From contig CM074808.1 in assembly GCA_037447605.1 (NCBI GenBank), forward strand, positions 2,239,945 through 2,303,944: 64,000 bases of DNA, in the 5' to 3' direction. Below the pieces are notes generated by a model. That model searched no databases and had not been told where the DNA came from. It saw only the letters and a program-made list of their open reading frames with translations. The position numbers and the translations under genes are program-made. This document shows, piece by piece, positions 1 to 11,250 of this stretch. This stretch comes from Zygnema circumcarinatum (Eukaryota; Streptophyta; Zygnematophyceae; Zygnematales; Zygnemataceae). Position 1 is the stretch's first letter, and each line of letters starts with the position of its first letter.

Positions 1-1279
1 CCTCCTCCTCCCCCTCCTCCTCCTCCTCCTCCTCCTCCATGGTTGGCGTGTGTTGCAGACAATGTCGAGGTCTTCACGAAGCCGTGGCAGATTGCATCAA
101 CAAATGTGCACAAGTGCGTCCGGAGGTGGAGGGAGGCTCAAGGACGGGGGACGAGCTTCAGGGGCTCACTACCGTTGTGCTCGCAGGGGGCACGGCATCG
201 CTTCCAGGGCTTGCAGGTACAGGCTGCAGGCTGCTTCTGCAGGTTCATACCCCACTGTTTGCAATGTACTACTGAATTCAAGTGATGGCTTTGAAGTTGA
301 TGGGTTGCCCCAATTTGCATGATAATTAGTTTTTGTGTGGGGGGTCTTAGACTGAATTCTGTCGTGTTTTCTGTTCGATGCCCCGAGGGGAAAGGCCACT
401 TGGTTTGATAATGTACGGTACTGCTCGACCGTTGACCGGTGTGAAGCCGTGAAGTCGATTCCTTCGAGTCGTTGAGGGGGTTAAAGCAGTCACCGTAGTT
501 TGAAGCATCTTCCAATATCTCATGTCTAGGGGGACCTGGCAAACTGACCCTAGTTTTTGTTAAAAGCATTGTCTTTTCAATGGGAACTCAACTTGTAAGT
601 CAGTTTGGCTCGTGTCAGATTATTTTTCAAGCTAGTTAGTGCACTCTCTGTCAATTTTTTCTCTAACGTCAGGCTGTGAAATAATGCAGAGCGGTTAGAG
701 AAGGAGCTACGCAGACTGCTGAGCCCGGAGCTAAGTGCGCGGCTGGAAGTGGTGCGCAATCGTCGTGGTTTAAGTTCTGCTTGGTGCGGGGCCAACTTGT
801 TGAGTAATGTAAGGCCTTTCACTCCCATCTTGGTCAACAAATAAAGGGCACCACTGTTGCTGCCTTTCGTGTCTGTGGTCCAAAGCCTTACTTGCACCCT
901 TAATGGGGGCACTTAGCTGGCAGTGGTCCCTTGCAAAATTTGTGATCCACAATATGAACCTGGCACTAGTTTGTTACTTTCTTCGCCAAAAGGGGATGGT
1001 TGAATTAAGGAATTGGGTCATACGGACCTGAAGAGGGTGAGACACAGGCGCAAGGATGAGAGGAGGACAAGCAGCAAGTACTGTAGTTATTCGATTTCTG
1101 AGCGCTCTGACTCTGCAATGTGTGGGCAGATTAGCACCTTCCCCGCCAAATGGTGCGTGACGAGGGAGCAGTATCGGATTTTCGGCATGGGGGTGGTGCA
1201 TGCCATGGCCCTCGACAAGGCCAACTCCATGGCGGCATTCCAGTCTGCGGGCTTGCAGGGTAGTCAATACACCCGGTAG
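1..1279 (+). CDS. ARP8: Actin-related protein 8 (ARP8), 3' end, partial
   Basis: C-terminal part of an actin-fold protein; the 5' part lies left of the window. Exons that keep frame are 59–216, 690–767, 886–941 and 1130–1279 (TAG stop). The first encodes an LHEAVADCINKC helix and the actin/Hsp70 ATPase motif VVLAGGTASLPGL. The second continues ERLEKELRRLLSPEL, as in plant ARP8 (LSERLEREL). The last encodes ISTFPAKWCVTREQY, matching the conserved ARP8 ending (STFPGPWCITRKQF), followed by a divergent tail of about 30 residues. Plant ARP8 is an F-box-containing, nucleolus-associated actin relative; the F-box would be upstream and is not visible. The third exon (886–941) is the least certain because its sequence is poorly conserved. 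A CCT triplet run occupies bases 1–38, in the intron before the first visible exon. Confidence 0.75.
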
Positions 1280-1815
1280 GGTTCTCAAGTCCTAAGGCTG
1301 AGACTTGGTCAGCTCGGCCAAACTTAGCGACATGCAACCATCAGTAAAAGCTGGTGGATATGGTTTGTAGGATGCAGTGACGGGAGAGAAAGCTTGCACT
1401 GCTCGTCTCTTGGGCTTGGCATCCTTATGAAACTGAGACTGGCTAAGGATGGAGGTTTTATTAAGCCCGGTGTAGAAGAACTCGCACAACCCATTGTACA
1501 TACTGGATACAAAAACTTATCCATTGTGATTAGAATGTTTGCAACGTTCTTTTTTTTTGTTTTGTTTTTTTTTTTGAGAAATTTGACCATGTCTACGATA
1601 CAGATGCAACCGCATTAGACAGCCCCCGTCGAACGGCCTCTCGTGATGACGTCCGGATTTGCGAGTTTGGCCCATGGGCCATGAGCCATGGCCATGGCCC
1701 TCCGTCTCCTCCCATCGCCTCCTCCCATCGCCTCCACCCATCGTCTCTCTGGTCCCGGCCACTTCCCGGCGCGGCGCGGACGGCCCCACCCAGTGCAGCC
1801 AAGCGCTCCGTGACA

Positions 1816-1945
1816 TCACGTGACACGACGTGACGTGATATCAAGTGACGCTATATGACGTGACGTGACATTGGAACCACGACTGCGCACAGAAGGGCAC
1901 TCAGTCCGTACATGCGGTTACGTCATTCAGCGTGTTTTGACGTCA
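1816..1945. promoter_or_regulatory. Cluster of ACGT-core (bZIP/G-box-type) motifs
   Basis: Seven ACGT cores lie in 130 bp: at 1818 (inside the palindrome TCACGTGA, 1816–1823), 1828, 1833, 1858, 1863, 1920 and 1940 (inside the palindrome TGACGTCA, 1938–1945). Several are embedded in TGACGTGA, a typical plant bZIP/TGA-type context. The cluster sits 210–340 bp upstream of the pseudokinase start codon at 2157. That it is bound by bZIP factors is inference. Confidence 0.45.
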
Positions 1946-2037
1946 TGACATGAAATGAAGATGAGCATGTCCGCATGTCTGCCCTCCCGTCCCGTGCCGT
2001 ACTTTGCATTGGAGCTGGCGGCCGAGAGAGGGGGAAG

Positions 2038-2042
<5 letters not shown>

Positions 2043-2129
<87 letters not shown>
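2043..2129. repeat. (AG)n microsatellite in 5' leader
   Basis: About 43 uninterrupted AG dinucleotides end 27 bp before the ATG at 2157. GA/CT tracts are common in plant core promoters and 5' UTRs and can bind GAGA-binding (BBR/BPC) factors; that role is inferred here. Confidence 0.9.
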
Positions 2130-2134
<5 letters not shown>

Positions 2135-2156
2135 CGACTGCAGGGAGGGGGCGGCC

Positions 2157-5100
2157 ATGGCGCTGTCCGCGTGGCGCTCCGGGGCGCTGCTGGGCCTTCC
2201 TCGCACGTGCGAGGCGCGAGTCCGGCGGGCTGTGCCCGCGCGCGTGACCTGCAGCGGTGATAGACTCGTGCAGTTCTCGCCCAACGACTTCGCGGTGGAG
2301 CGCCTGGTTGGGACCTACGGCTTCCTCAACGTTTCCAGGTCAGTATTTCAGTTTTTCAGAGAGCCGCTTGCTCCCCTGTGAGCCTGTCAATATGTGTATT
2401 CTCATAAGAGGCCGCTAATGCAGGCACAAGTAGTAACGCCGGAATGCTCGGTATTCTTTTGCTACTTTTTGCTGAGGAAGAAAGGTCTACGTGCTTGATA
2501 TTACAAATCATTTGGAAATGTGTAAAGATAGAAGAAGTTTGAAGATATTAATCCTTTTATTTTAGATCATTTTTGGATTGGGGATGAATGCAAGATCGAA
2601 ATTCTGAATTCTCCTTGTCCGTTTCTCAATCAATTTTATAAATTTTTTATTCAATTGAATCTTGCTACGCATAAAAGTGCTGTATAAGTTGATGAAGCCG
2701 GTACTGCAAAACCTTCTGTATATAGTTTAAAATGATGAATTAATGATTCCATTGATTGTTTCATTTGAGTTCGTGAAGGAGGACACAATTTACGATCACC
2801 TGTTTTGATCATCCAAAAAAAAGAAAAAGAAAAGGGAAAAAAAAAACAAGTCAACTTTAAGTCAACTTTTTCATGGGAAAACTTGACTTATATGTTTAAG
2901 ATACAGTCTTTCGTGAGTTGTCACATCTGAAGCAGCATTCTTTCTCACTTGAGATTAGTGTTTCGTACAGATTGGAACTATGTAGAATAACTGCCGTAGA
3001 ATTATTGCTAATTTTTGCTGAAGTCTAGAAGATTGCTGGTGTAAGGAGAAGTAAATACAGTAGTAATCTTTGGTCGAGCTCACATCTTTCTGAACATCTC
3101 AACGACAAAGGCTTAAGGGATGTATTACATTCAACCCTCCGTAGTTCCGGGATTCTGCGCAATGCACCACTCTGTTGTTCAAGTCCTTACCTTGCTCGGC
3201 CTTTGCCAGAAATTGTTTGTACATGCACGACCGCTTTTGTTAGCGACACATGCAGTTCCATGCCTGTGTCTCATCTCGATGGTGAAGCGGAAAGGAACGT
3301 GCATCTTGGCATCTTGAATCTGGCCACATCCGCGATAATGACACGTTTCCACAAAAGTGCATTACGGTGGTCAAGCTGATTATGTGCAGAACTACTGGAT
3401 CGACTACAGTCTGTGTTACTGAACGAAGGGTGTGGGAGGGTGGGGACTACATGCAGCATTACTCCAGGATCGTTGGCATCCGATGAAAGAGGTGCTAGCA
3501 TGGATGACAACAAGGCAGCTGGTTACGACTTTCAAGAGCTGAACCGTATGTCGGGAATGGAGGTGGGCTCCGGCTCGGTGCAGACTCGGTGGGCTTACCT
3601 TCCTTGGACAGCAATGTTTGACACTTGGACATTTCCTCATATGAATAGCCACGTGTGGTTTTTCCTTTTTCCCTAAATGAATTAACTGGATTTTTTATTT
3701 CTAGGCGTGGTAGTTTGTACCTTTCTTCTCCCGATGCAATAATGTATGGTTGTAGATCCCTTATGGGCGGAGCAGAACTCGTAGTCCACCCAGCAGTCAA
3801 CGCTGAGCACGTTATTTTTTCCGTATCTCATCTTTTTGTCAAAGGCCGATATTAGCAAGCAGGACAAACTTAAGCGGTCTTACAGCTGAGCAAAATTTTA
3901 GCGGAAGTCTTTGATTGCACGCATACCATATGACTTTTAATGGCTATACCGAGAAGGTTAATGTGATTTCTGTAACATAAATATATACGGGTTTTGCGAC
4001 GAACTGTGAGATGTCTGATGAGGATTTCCTGGTCATTGCAGGGTGTATAAGGGACGGATAACGACACCGGGTAAGCGGCTTGGGACTCGAGTCCTTCTCA
4101 AGGTGAGCTCACATTGTTACATAGTCACTCGGCCCAATGGAGAGGATAGCTGCCAGCCCTTGGTGCTATGCTTCCTTACTAAAAACAAATTCAAACGCAC
4201 TCTCCTTTCAAGATAATCGACCTTTCTTATTTATGGTTTTCCCGCAGCAAATGTGCTCATGTCTGGTTTATTTTTACACGGGTCCTTTTCTTTGTCAGGG
4301 GTAACTTGTTTGCAATGCAGTTCTAAATTGTAAAACGTGACTTATCCTGGTAGACATTTGGAATGGTGTCGAATGACGTAAAACTGAAATTATTCTGGTG
4401 AGTTACGTGACAGGCATATCCTGGGCGGATAGGGGGAGGGTCCGACGCTGATGCCATGGCTGCGAATGAGCTTGTGACGCATGCTATACTTCAAGAAACA
4501 GCGGTGAGAAAAAAATACTTGTTTCATAAGTTCTGTTAAAGAATCTGTCAATTTGACCAACCTCCCTTTTGAATTTCATTGTCCTTCGCTTTCCTTGATC
4601 CTTTTAATAACCTGGATGAAGGGGATGAAATGTCGTTTTTTTTGGGTTTGCCTTCATATGTTTGAACTTACCCCGTGCTTACAGGTTGAAGAATGTACAT
4701 CACTATTCGGAAGTTGTTCTTTTGAGCTTAGGCAACAAGAGCAAGTCGTTGGTTGTTATTAAGTTTAGCCTTTTTTGGCAAATGTGCAGGATGACTCTGT
4801 CCAAATCAGCCCTAACATTTCAGTGCTGCTAGGAGGGTTCCAAAGCAATACGGGAGAGCAGGTAAGCGCTGCAATCCTCCTTTTTATTCTTCGAATCCAG
4901 ATGATGCAATTTTTTTTAGTCTTCTTCAACCTATCTTCTTGTTCTCTAGCAAAATGTTTGAAATGGAAATGGATAGATAGATTAGATTAGATTAGATTAG
5001 TAGATTTGTCTATTTTCCACTTCGCAAAACTCTTTAGTGTTTCCAGTGTGCGTTTAGTATGGTCCTTTTATGTGGCGTGATTGTTTAGCGGATGTGTTCT

Positions 5101-7758
5101 CTTTCATGCTTTCAATCAAACTTTTCATTTGCTAAAAGACCTCGCAAAGAAAGCCGGCTTCTTTTCATCCATTTTTTAGGTTCTCTATCCTCCTCCTACT
5201 GTTGTTGGTATTGTTCCTATTGTTGTTTGTCCTGCTGCTTACACTTTTATCTTTGAAGCATTCCTCTACCTTATGTTTCCTTTGAAGCTTCAGTTAATAA
5301 CCTCGTGTGGATAGTGAGATGAGGAGGACGGAGGGTGATAACTTGAAGCGAAGATGGTATTGTGGTGTTCGCAGTGGTTGGTCCTTCGTGATGATGGAAT
5401 AATAACTGCCGCCGATTATGCACAAATGGCAGCAGCAGCCTCTGAGGCGGGGAAAGCTGTCGGAGAGTGGGAGTTTTGGGACCGGTTTGACCCAAACAGA
5501 ACAATCCTTCGGCGGCAAAATTTCATCATTTATCTGCTTAGGGGCACTATGGAGGGCCTTGCTTTCATGCACTCCCGCGCTCGTCTCCACCAGAGCCTTG
5601 GCCCTGCCTCCGTCCTCCTCAAGTACTGGGCAAAACCCTAAAAACCCAAAACCCTACACGCATGCCTTGCAAGTGCTCAGTTCAGATTTGACCCTTCACA
5701 AAACGAGGGCTAGGAGCTCTAAGCTTGCAGTTTGTAACTCAGCCTGGTTATCGGAAATGATGGGTGATGGGGGAACAATAAATGAGGAAACGAGAGCGAT
5801 GACTCATAGTGAGGGTGGGTGATGGGGGTGGTGGCTGTGGAGCAGTACCGCTGAAGAGCGCGAAGCACGGCGATTAGTGCCTCGCTTGCGGGACTTTGCG
5901 TTTTCTGTGGATATCAGGTGATCTCGTGCTTCTCTGTGCTTACTTGTCGAGGTGTAGAGCATGGTGCGTGCCTGATACGAATGTCCACAAACCCAGTGCT
6001 AATTTGCTTGCATTGGTCCTAATGGACAACCTGCCTTCAGACGCAAAGCAATTTCAAGTGAATTCACGGTTCAAGCGCTGGGCAACGCGCTGATCCCGGA
6101 CTGTGAGGTGGTGTGTTGTGTGCCATGAAGCGGTGGGCGCTGAGGGCATGACATGGCAGCGATGCGGCTCTGTTTGGAGGCGGCGCCGCGGCGGGACTGG
6201 CGGAGGGGCTGTGGAGGAGGGCAGCCGCTGCAGGGGCGCGGCTGCCCATGGAACGGAAAGCGTTTGCGATTGCAGATGACATGTGGGTGACAATGTGTGT
6301 GTACATGTGTACATGCTTGAAGGGTTTTCACAGTGGGCTGGCTTATGACTTAAGGGTTCGACTGGCGACCAACTCTAGAAACAGGATAGGATATAGGTGG
6401 CGATGCAACGTTTGTGGATGTACTGAATCACCTACTTGCAGCATTGCTTTTTGAGATTTTCCGTGCAGCACTTATTTTTTGGATTCCTTTGTTTTCTTTG
6501 TGGTGTTTGCGGCTGCCATGTCAAGAGTGTACTATCTTTGCGGTCTTCTGGGAATCTTGTGCGGGGCATGTGGCATCAGACGATGAGTATGTTCTGTGGT
6601 GCTGGGCTCCTGTGATGTGTTGCCAGATATGCAGCAGGCTTGCTGGTCGCATACCTCGCCTTTGTACCCTTGTGCAAGCCCGGCAGCATTGATGGCCCCT
6701 CCCTTCAGGTGGGCAATTCGCAAATGCTTGGGTCGTCCATGCGATAATTGTTGCTTGAATGCTTCGTGTGTGGGAGCGCGTTGTGATATATTCCTGGTGG
6801 CTCCGACTACGTGAATCCGCTGTTGTGGCCTGTCAAAACTGACTTCTTGCCCCCAAATTGCTAGTATACATCCATTTGCGATACCAGCAGGAGGGTTTTT
6901 AGGGCACCTATTTTTTTGGCTCCTTTTGTGCCTTTCCTTTCCGGCTTGTCACCTTTGTTGTTTCTATTGTGTTGACATCAGTCGCTGCTTTGTGCCACAG
7001 ACGGTTGTGCTTAGTCACTACCTGTTTTGTTATTTCTTGGCATAAAATTAACTGGGGCCTGCTTGTTTATGTGGGTGCACGAGGAACCCAATTCAGCGAT
7101 TGTTAGAGACGACCTTCCGCCTTGATCTGCGGGCGGCGAGAGAGTAAGCAGCTTCTTCCATTGCAAAGATGTTTGAAGACAGACAACGATAACGGAATTG
7201 TTAGCTGCCCTTTGGATGAACTTCAGCTGATGCTTTCTTGTGGTTGAGACCCATCATGTCACCCGAATGTACAGAAGTGATTGGTATGCATTGCGATTTT
7301 GCACTATTTTTAAGCACAAAATACTATGTGGAAGCGAAGAGAATTTTTGAAGTGTGGTACATGTTGGCCCAATTTGGTTTTCCAAGATTCCTTCTTCAGC
7401 TTCTGCTGGACGAACGTTGGCTACTGGGTTTCAGGTACTGTGCCGCAGATGATCGGTGGACTGCTGCCGTCGAGTTTCTGGACCGGAGAGACGGAGCAGG
7501 GTGGGATCTGCTGCAGGTGCGTCGCATCATGGAACTTTGTCTCTTCACGCTTTTGCAATAGAACGTCTGCCATGAAAGTCCACCCTTGGTATTTTTGAAT
7601 GTCGAGACGGCTTTCATGAAAGGTGGTGATCGAACACTGAACTCAGGCGAGACATGCAACGCTTGTTGATGCAGGCAATGCTGAATCCGGAATACCGACT
7701 GAGGCCAACTGCAGCGGGCGTTCTGAACCACCCCTTTTTGAGCTTGAGCAGCGCTTGA
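2157..7758 (+). CDS. Plastid-type protein pseudokinase, 400 aa
   Basis: Twelve exons join in phase (2157–2338, 4042–4102, 4414–4503, 4685–4744, 4790–4861, 5375–5622, 5846–5917, 6160–6282, 6627–6708, 7097–7143, 7435–7516, 7675–7758) into 401 codons. The ATG sits in GCGGCCATGG. The first ~40 residues are Arg/Ala/Ser-rich and nearly free of acidic residues, like an organelle transit peptide. A kinase fold is readable: a VYKG strand, the RVLLK lysine (about aa 81), an [13 protein letters not shown] catalytic loop (227–239), an LRDFAFSV activation-segment start (about 252) and a final [13 protein letters not shown], typical of subdomain XI. The HRD aspartate and loop lysine are missing (HQS, G), so catalysis is unlikely. 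I recall similar plant chloroplast proteins of unknown role. The donor of exon 4 (gtcgtt) is weak. Confidence 0.8.
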
Positions 7759-8890
7759 TGCCAATCTAGTGGAGGCAGTTTCTCTGAGTTTTTTCCTTGG
7801 CGGTTTACGGATGCATTCGACGGTGTCCCGCTCACTTCTCCATGCCTTATCTTGTCTGTTCCATGTTTTTAAATGGAGGAACAAGCTTACCTGTACATTG
7901 GAAAGGTTGAAACTAGCATATTACAAGTGTTTCGGTTTCAAGGCTCTACTTTGCTCGTTGTGCGGAGGTTCCAACGATCAGGGCCGTTGTGTTATGAAGG
8001 CCAGATGTCTATACCTGCACATAAAGGCGGGGCTGTCTGCCGCTCTTGCATCCTCTTGAGTTCTTAGATGAGCCGGTGATAATGTCGTTTAGAGAAGCGT
8101 ACAATTGAAGGAAGAAAAGTCTGCCGTCGTGCATATGCTTCAATTGCGCAGCATGTTGGCAAAAGCTGAAATCTTGAGAACAATCGCCTTACATCACTGA
8201 TGCGAAGTTAGCACCTTGTTGTATTGTAGTATTAGTTTCTCTTCTCCAAATATTTTGATACTCGGGGATGATCAATTTCTCAGCCCTACTCAGGCTCTGG
8301 GAATGGAAAACAAGCTGGCATTGATCTGACGTTGGTGAGGCCATCAAGTGTACATGACAAAGACAAGATGTAGAACCAGGGGGAACCGGTCACCGACGAC
8401 CTGGGAAGGAATGGGAGTATTTTTTCAGCTTTTTTTTTTTTTTTAATCTCAGGAATTGATCGAATACTCGAACGCTTTTGTTCTTCCTTTTCATTGGTGA
8501 CTGATCGTGAAAAACGCCGTTGAACCACGACCTAATAAAGCAAAACTACGAATGGATGGCGATTGCCTTTTCAAATCAAGCGTGTGCGCAGCCTGTCCCG
8601 CAGTTTCCTTTTCGAATCCAGGCGCCAAGCACCAGATTATTTCAAACCTAGGTGAAGGGTTGTCAAGATGTCCTAATCTTTTCGCAGAAGAAATTGGCGT
8701 CCTCCAACTCCATAGCAGGGACCGTTTTACAAGTGTGAAGCTTCCCTTTGTCAATCGCTCCAAGCATTCATTAAGCATTTGAACCGTCCATTGAAGGATT
8801 TCTCTGCACCAATGAGGATGCTTGCTGCCGGACGACGCAAGTGAATGTCACAACAGCAACATTACAACTACTATACACTACATACAGGAC
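7759..8890. other. Intergenic between convergent 3' ends
   Basis: 3' flanks of the pseudokinase (plus) and the LYR gene (minus). There is a short poly-T run near 8433 and an AATAAA-like signal near 8533. No coding exon or RNA gene is recognised. Confidence 0.6.
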
Positions 8891-9166
8891 TCATCGAATG
8901 AATTTAAAGGCCTCCGGAAGGTGTCCTTTGCTAAGCTGCCTCACCGCCGTCTCAGCGGCATATATGAGCTCCCTGATATTATCCACAGAACGTTCCCGCG
9001 CTCCGAGCTCAAACAAAACCCTCGCCTCTTTCTTCTTCGTTTCTCGCGCAGCCAGGCCAAGCCCCGCCACCCCTCCGTTCAGCTCCCGCAGGATGCGGCG
9101 GTAAAGCCGCAGCACCGTCGGCCTCGTCTGCCTGCAAACCTCCTCCGTCAGCCATATCGGCGCCAT
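8891..9166 (-). CDS. LYR-motif (Complex1_LYR-like) protein, 91 aa
   Basis: A single-exon gene of 92 codons including the stop. The start is the ATG at 9166 in GTGGCCATGG; an in-frame extension upstream is possible but has a poorer context. The protein carries VLRLYRRILREL, the LYR tripeptide and following helix that define the LYRM family, then a basic Glu/Arg-rich helix and a C-terminal RQLSKGHLPEAFKF. LYR proteins are small mitochondrial factors that bind acyl-ACP and help assemble Fe–S clusters or respiratory complexes (LYRM4/ISD11, SDHAF, FMC1 and others). Which subfamily this is cannot be told from sequence alone. It is divergent from the OXLD1-like gene, with 500 bp between start codons. 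Confidence 0.7.
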   Translation of the reverse strand: MAPIWLTEEVCRQTRPTVLRLYRRILRELNGGVAGLGLAARETKKKEARVLFELGARERSVDNIRELIYAAETAVRQLSKGHLPEAFKFIR

Positions 9167-9666
9167 GGCCACACTCTCCACAGCTTCCCCACCCCTCCCC
9201 GCTCCCTGGCCCCGCAAATATCGCAAAAAGCACGATGTATTGCGGAAAAGATATATCGACCATACCGCGGAGACATACGATACTGCGCGCTGGTGGTAGG
9301 GGCTGAAGCCCTATCTCGGAAGCCTCGCCAAAGATGGATCCTGACCGTTGGATAATCACGTGCGAAATTAACATTTTACGGCCGTTGGATATGTCACAAT
9401 TCCACACTTGCGGTGCTGACCGTCGGATAGCAGCAAGTGCGAGACTGCCTGTTGTTACCGCCCGGGATTTCGTTTTAGGAACTTCGGGCCACCGTGCAAG
9501 ATGTACGGCAGATCCATGGACGCAGTTGCACTGCCCGTAGGACTGCTGCTGCTTCCCTGTAGTTAGGGTTTGCGCCGGAAGGCGGGCGGCACCGGGCCGT
9601 ACGGTCAGGGCAGGCGCGTTTTGGTTCAACCTCGTGCGCTCGAGGGGAGGGACGCCGGGCGCGGCC
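9167..9666. promoter_or_regulatory. Shared upstream region of LYR and OXLD1-like genes
   Basis: 500 bp separate the start codons of two divergent genes. No long ORF with plant-like features and no repeat is seen. It probably contains both promoters; whether it is a true bidirectional promoter is inference from the spacing. Confidence 0.5.
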
Positions 9667-10292
9667 ATGGCGGGCGAGGGCGGGGGCCTGCCGCCTCCGG
9701 AGAAGCCACTGCCCGACGATTGCTGCGGTGGAGGGTGCTCTCCCTGTGTGTGGGATACATACTACGAGCAGCTCGAAGCGTATGAGCGCCGCGTGGCAGC
9801 ACGGGAGGCTGAGCAGTTGGAAGAGCAGACGAGGAATGCTGCCTCTGAAGGAAATGTAAAGGGAAGGCTTGAATGCGATGCTCTATCGACTGAGCAGGAA
9901 AATCGTTTATGAAAGTCATGGCATTCGGACACGATTTCTTTCGCAGAACTTGCTTTTTGCCAGGCATCCAATTCTGAGAAAAGAAATAACATCTTGTCCA
10001 TATCTTTTCTACGAAACATGTAGCTGTAGAGGCATGCAGCCTGTAGGATCAAGACTAATTATAATCTACATTGTCTCTTGCGAAAGTATTTTCTTCCGAC
10101 ATTGTCGGCATCCACTAGAGAAACTTGACCAAGTATTGGCTGCACCATTTCCATCTCTTTCAGTTGCAATCGATAGAGGAAGAACTCGCCAACATCCGCC
10201 GCGCACAAAAGCGTTTGTTATCTTATCTATGTAGCGGCTTTGGCTGCTGCGGCTGCTTTTGCTCTCCTATCTTTCCTCTCCTTCCACCTTGA
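9667..10292 (+). CDS. OXLD1-like (oxidoreductase-like domain) protein, 105 aa
   Basis: Two exons, 9667–9855 and 10164–10292, join in phase 0 with gtaaag and ttcag splice sites. The first encodes LPPPEKPLPDDCCGGGCSPC followed by VWDTYYEQLEAYERR. This is the proline-rich CCxxGCxxCVWDxYxxELxxY signature of the oxidoreductase-like (Oxidored-like, PF09791-type) domain found in human OXLD1 and small plant proteins, usually mitochondrial. The four cysteines may bind a metal or form disulfides; the biochemical role is unknown. The second exon adds a charged helix (SIEEELANIRRAQKRLL) and a cysteine-rich end, GFGCCGCFC. If the intron were kept, the frame would stop at 9912 instead, giving 81 aa. The start ATG lies in GCGGCCATGG. 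Confidence 0.7.
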
Positions 10293-10608
10293 AACACTCG
10301 TCCAGGCACTCCGCATGTGCTCGCTTCCTGGGATGAGTTGCGGTACTGCTATTGTCTTCCAGAGAACAAGTGTCCTTTGGGAAATTTCACTTTGAGCGTA
10401 TTGTTTCCAACATGTGAAGCCACAACTCAAATGCCCACAGACTTACCGCTTTACGAGCGGAGGTCAAGCGCCTCCTAAACGACAGGAGGCGCTGCTTTGC
10501 CCACTTTCATGCTCCAGCAACTTTTGCGGGACAAAAAATTTCAGACCTTATTGCTATAGAATTTCTGCCAATTTAAGAAATCCCGAACCCTCGCTGCTAT
10601 TTTGCCTT
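10293..10608. other. Intergenic, nothing recognised
   Basis: This is the 3' flank of the OXLD1-like gene up to the start of the duplicated segment. No motif or coding exon stands out. Confidence 0.5.
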
Positions 10609-11250
10609 ACGGATTTGTCAAACAAACTGAATGTTGGTGACTCGCAAAATATCAAGCCTCTACAAGAGTTCGACGAAAGCCCGAAAACACACGACTGGTT
10701 GAATAAAATTGAAGAATGCTGGTCTCACAATTCGCTCTCACATGTACAGATTGCATATCAGACATCACCAAGACGGCTTCGGGTCGAGACCAGCCTGCGA
10801 GCAACCGCTCTTATTCAAACAACATCAAGCACAGGAGCTACAAACAATGAGTAAAAGGCAGCAGCGTATATTTAATGGAGAGGGAGAGGGCTTCAGCCAG
10901 AAACCTTTCTCGCTGCAGCAAATGCTCATAGGCACAGTGGACCCAATGCTGTTCAGCATACATGATCAACCATTTTGATAATTTTAGTGCCACAAAAACG
11001 GAAGGACCACATATGGGAGGCAGGAGATCTTCAAATCAACCCGTATGCAGTGTCCAGCACGAGTCCGCGGTAAACTTCCAATTCATCAACACAAGTTTCA
11101 CCAGCAGAAGTGGTACAATACATAAAATGGAACTTTCAGATGTATATATTCTTCATGTCCCATTCATACGATTTCCATTCATTCTCATCATACTCTACAC
11201 ATTCTCTCGTTTCCTACTTCCCTTCTGTCCTCTCCTCTCTTTCCTCTCTC
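10609..11250. repeat. Direct repeat, copy A (Gag-like remnant?)
   Basis: About 640 bp nearly identical to 12579–13224, starting at a shared acggattt and running to the G-rich microsatellite. One plus-strand frame reads IKPLQEFDESPKTHDWLNKI then EECW, reminiscent of the 'F.G.P…DWL.KIE' start of LTR-retrotransposon Gag proteins. It ends at 10854 without further domains. No LTRs, protease or reverse transcriptase are seen, so the retroelement origin is a weak inference. Confidence 0.6.

Larger units (their letters stand above)
1280..2156. other. Intergenic: ARP8 3' flank and pseudokinase promoter
   Basis: No coding exon is seen. It holds a T-rich tract at 1549–1575, a CATGG-rich partly palindromic stretch at 1671–1700, a threefold CTCCCATCGCC-type repeat at about 1708–1745, a dense cluster of ACGT cores (1816–1945) and a long (AG)n tract directly before the next start codon. 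Confidence 0.7.

Noticed and set aside
1943-2284. ORFs of poly-Ser/Leu or poly-Glu/Arg over the (AG)n tract
   Set aside because: Dinucleotide repeat artefact; the real start codon is the ATG at 2157 in a different context.
8822-9355. 177-codon plus-strand ORF
   Set aside because: It is antisense to the LYR-motif gene, which has a clear family signature; the plus frame has none.
9009-9668. 219-codon minus-strand ORF covering the LYR/OXLD1 interval
   Set aside because: It overlaps the LYR coding region in another frame and the promoter of the OXLD1-like gene; no domain and low-complexity composition.
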